Assembly (NCBI GenBank): GCA_021788515.1
Contig: JAJYKN010000076.1
Location: forward strand, 1-6,673
Direction: 5' to 3'
From: Nitrospirota bacterium
GTDB lineage: Bacteria > Nitrospirota > UBA9217
Length of the DNA: 6,673 nucleotides
Shown: positions 6,184 to 6,673 of the stretch, in pieces
Position numbering within the stretch: the stretch's first letter is position 1
Layout of the letters: each line of letters begins with the position of its first letter
Translations under genes and position numbers: made by a program
Notes under the pieces: model-generated
Told to the model about the DNA's origin: nothing
Seen by the model: the letters and a program-made list of their open reading frames with translations, nothing else
The model's database searches: none

Positions 6184-6225
6184 GTTCGGCGTTCGAAGTT
6201 CGGAGTTCAAAGTTCAGTGTTCGAG
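6184..6225. repeat. Six tandem GTTCNNN heptamers upstream of rsmE
   Basis: Six uninterrupted 7-base units each begin with GTTC and end with a variable triplet (GGC, GAA, GGA, AAA, AGT, GAG). The array starts 10 bases from the rsmE start codon and lies just beyond its ribosome-binding site. It is the cleanest example of the heptad phase in the window. Confidence 0.85.
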
Positions 6226-6258
6226 AAAAAAAAGCGCAAAAAATGACACGTCTCATGC

Positions 6259-6333
6259 CGTCATTCCTGCGAAAGCAGGAATTCAGAGGGTTCCAGAAAA
6301 GATCCTGGATTCCGGATCAAGTCCGGAATGACG
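6259..6333. repeat. 75-base dispersed palindromic element with two perfect hairpins
   Basis: The ends are exact 9-base inverted repeats: CGTCATTCC (6259-6267) and GGAATGACG (6325-6333). Inside are two perfect 8-base stems. ATTCCTGC pairs across a GAAA tetraloop (6263-6282), and ATTCCGGA pairs across TCAAG (6309-6329). The two hairpins are separated by AATTCAG...CTGGATT, which are nearly complementary. From memory this matches a palindromic CGTCATTCC-type repeat found in many copies in environmental proteobacterial and Nitrospirota genomes. It may be a MITE-like or REP-like sequence without coding capacity. Confidence 0.8.
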
Positions 6334-6354
6334 AATGAAATGACTACGTCTTTC

Positions 6355-6378
6355 CTCAGCGCCTCCGCGTCTCAGCAG
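6355..6378. repeat. Short CTCNGCGN octamer array
   Basis: Three consecutive 8-base units (CTCAGCGC, CTCCGCGT, CTCAGCAG) lie just downstream of the pcnB-like stop codon. The word resembles a low-complexity CTCTGCG-type repeat I recall from intergenic regions of other bacteria. The phase is 8 rather than 7, so it may be a separate family. Confidence 0.45.
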
Positions 6379-6390
6379 TGAAAAAGCTTG

Positions 6391-6672
6391 TCAGCTCTTC
6401 GGCTTCGGCCCTTCGGGCTTTCCTCTTCCGCCTCTTCTCCGCCTGCGCCGTTTCGGCCGCGCTTTTTTCTCTGCGCTTATCTGCCGTTCCTTCTCCTCAA
6501 CAGGCGCGAGCGGATTGGCTTTGACGTATTGCTTCCACCAGGCGCGAAGCTCCAGGCGCTCGCCCGTGACCTCGCTCGAAAACCGCAGGTATTCGAAGGC
6601 GTCGGCAAACCCGGGCCGCCGCAGGAAGTAGCGGGGATGCTTCCCTTCCCGTTTAGCGAACCGCTGCTGGTT
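6391..6672 (-). CDS. pcnB: Poly(A) polymerase PcnB-like, C-terminal 93 residues, cut by window edge
   Basis: PcnB adds poly(A) tails to RNA 3' ends and promotes decay by exoribonucleases. Only the end of the protein is inside the window, open at the right edge. It reads NQQRFAKREGKHPRYFLR, then PGFADAFEYLRFSSEVTG (20-37), ERLELRAWWKQY (38-49), and a basic tail containing KKARPKRRRRRRGGRGK (69-85). The F/RPGF-ADAFEYL block, the WW pair and the arginine-rich end match the C-terminal domain of bacterial poly(A) polymerases (E. coli PcnB ends with a comparable PKRRRRRKK segment). The nucleotidyltransferase head and RNA-binding neck lie outside the window. A tRNA nucleotidyltransferase is less likely because those lack the arginine-rich tail. 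The TGA stop is at 6391-6393. It is upstream of rsmE on the same strand. Confidence 0.72.
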   Translation of the reverse strand, partial: NQQRFAKREGKHPRYFLRRPGFADAFEYLRFSSEVTGERLELRAWWKQYVKANPLAPVEEKERQISAEKKARPKRRRRRRGGRGKPEGPKPKS

Positions 6673-6673
6673 C

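Noticed and set aside
6226..6258. Run of A residues as a terminator for pcnB or a promoter for rsmE
   Set aside because: On the minus strand it is a T-run without a stable preceding GC hairpin, and no paired -35/-10 hexamers were found.

Overview
The window reads as an ordinary bacterial chromosome segment with every gene on the minus strand. In order of transcription (right to left) it holds: the 3' end of a poly(A) polymerase gene (pcnB-like), rsmE, a cation diffusion facilitator (CDF) transporter gene, rpiB, glyA, a dCMP deaminase gene, nrdR and the 5' part of priA. Coding DNA is GC-rich and most gaps are AT-rich or low in complexity. The rpiB-glyA-dCMP deaminase-nrdR order is one I associate with the former Deltaproteobacteria and Nitrospirota. 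With the style of the intergenic repeats, this suggests an environmental genome from one of those groups. The assignment is an inference and is not proven by the sequence.

Right part (4385-6673): the pcnB-like C-terminus runs in from the window edge. A 217-base gap with three different repeat structures follows, then rsmE and, 82 bases further, the CDF transporter. Middle and left (1-4283): a strong sigma70-type promoter (4254-4283) sits before rpiB. It probably starts a transcription unit for central carbon, one-carbon and nucleotide metabolism. RpiB feeds the pentose phosphate pathway, GlyA supplies glycine and methylene-tetrahydrofolate, and dCMP deaminase makes dUMP, which thymidylate synthase methylates with that folate. 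NrdR senses ATP/dATP to control ribonucleotide reductase, and PriA restarts replication forks. The common theme is dNTP supply and DNA replication.

The notable feature is not a gene. The four gaps rpiB-glyA, glyA-deaminase, deaminase-nrdR and nrdR-priA are unusually uniform (about 134-163 bases). Each is filled with degenerate arrays whose repeat unit is close to 7 bases, usually as two arms in inverted orientation, one beside the upstream stop codon and one beside the downstream start codon. The consensus word differs between sites (ATTNNGG, CAANNNN, CTTGCTA, GTTCNNN), but the 7-base phase is kept. A further array of this type lies inside the rsmE reading frame and encodes a duplicated SPVPGP peptide, and another supplies the last codons and the stop of rpiB. 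A separate 75-base element with two perfect hairpins (6259-6333) resembles dispersed palindromic repeats. I see no CRISPR array, tRNA, rRNA, transposase or phage gene.
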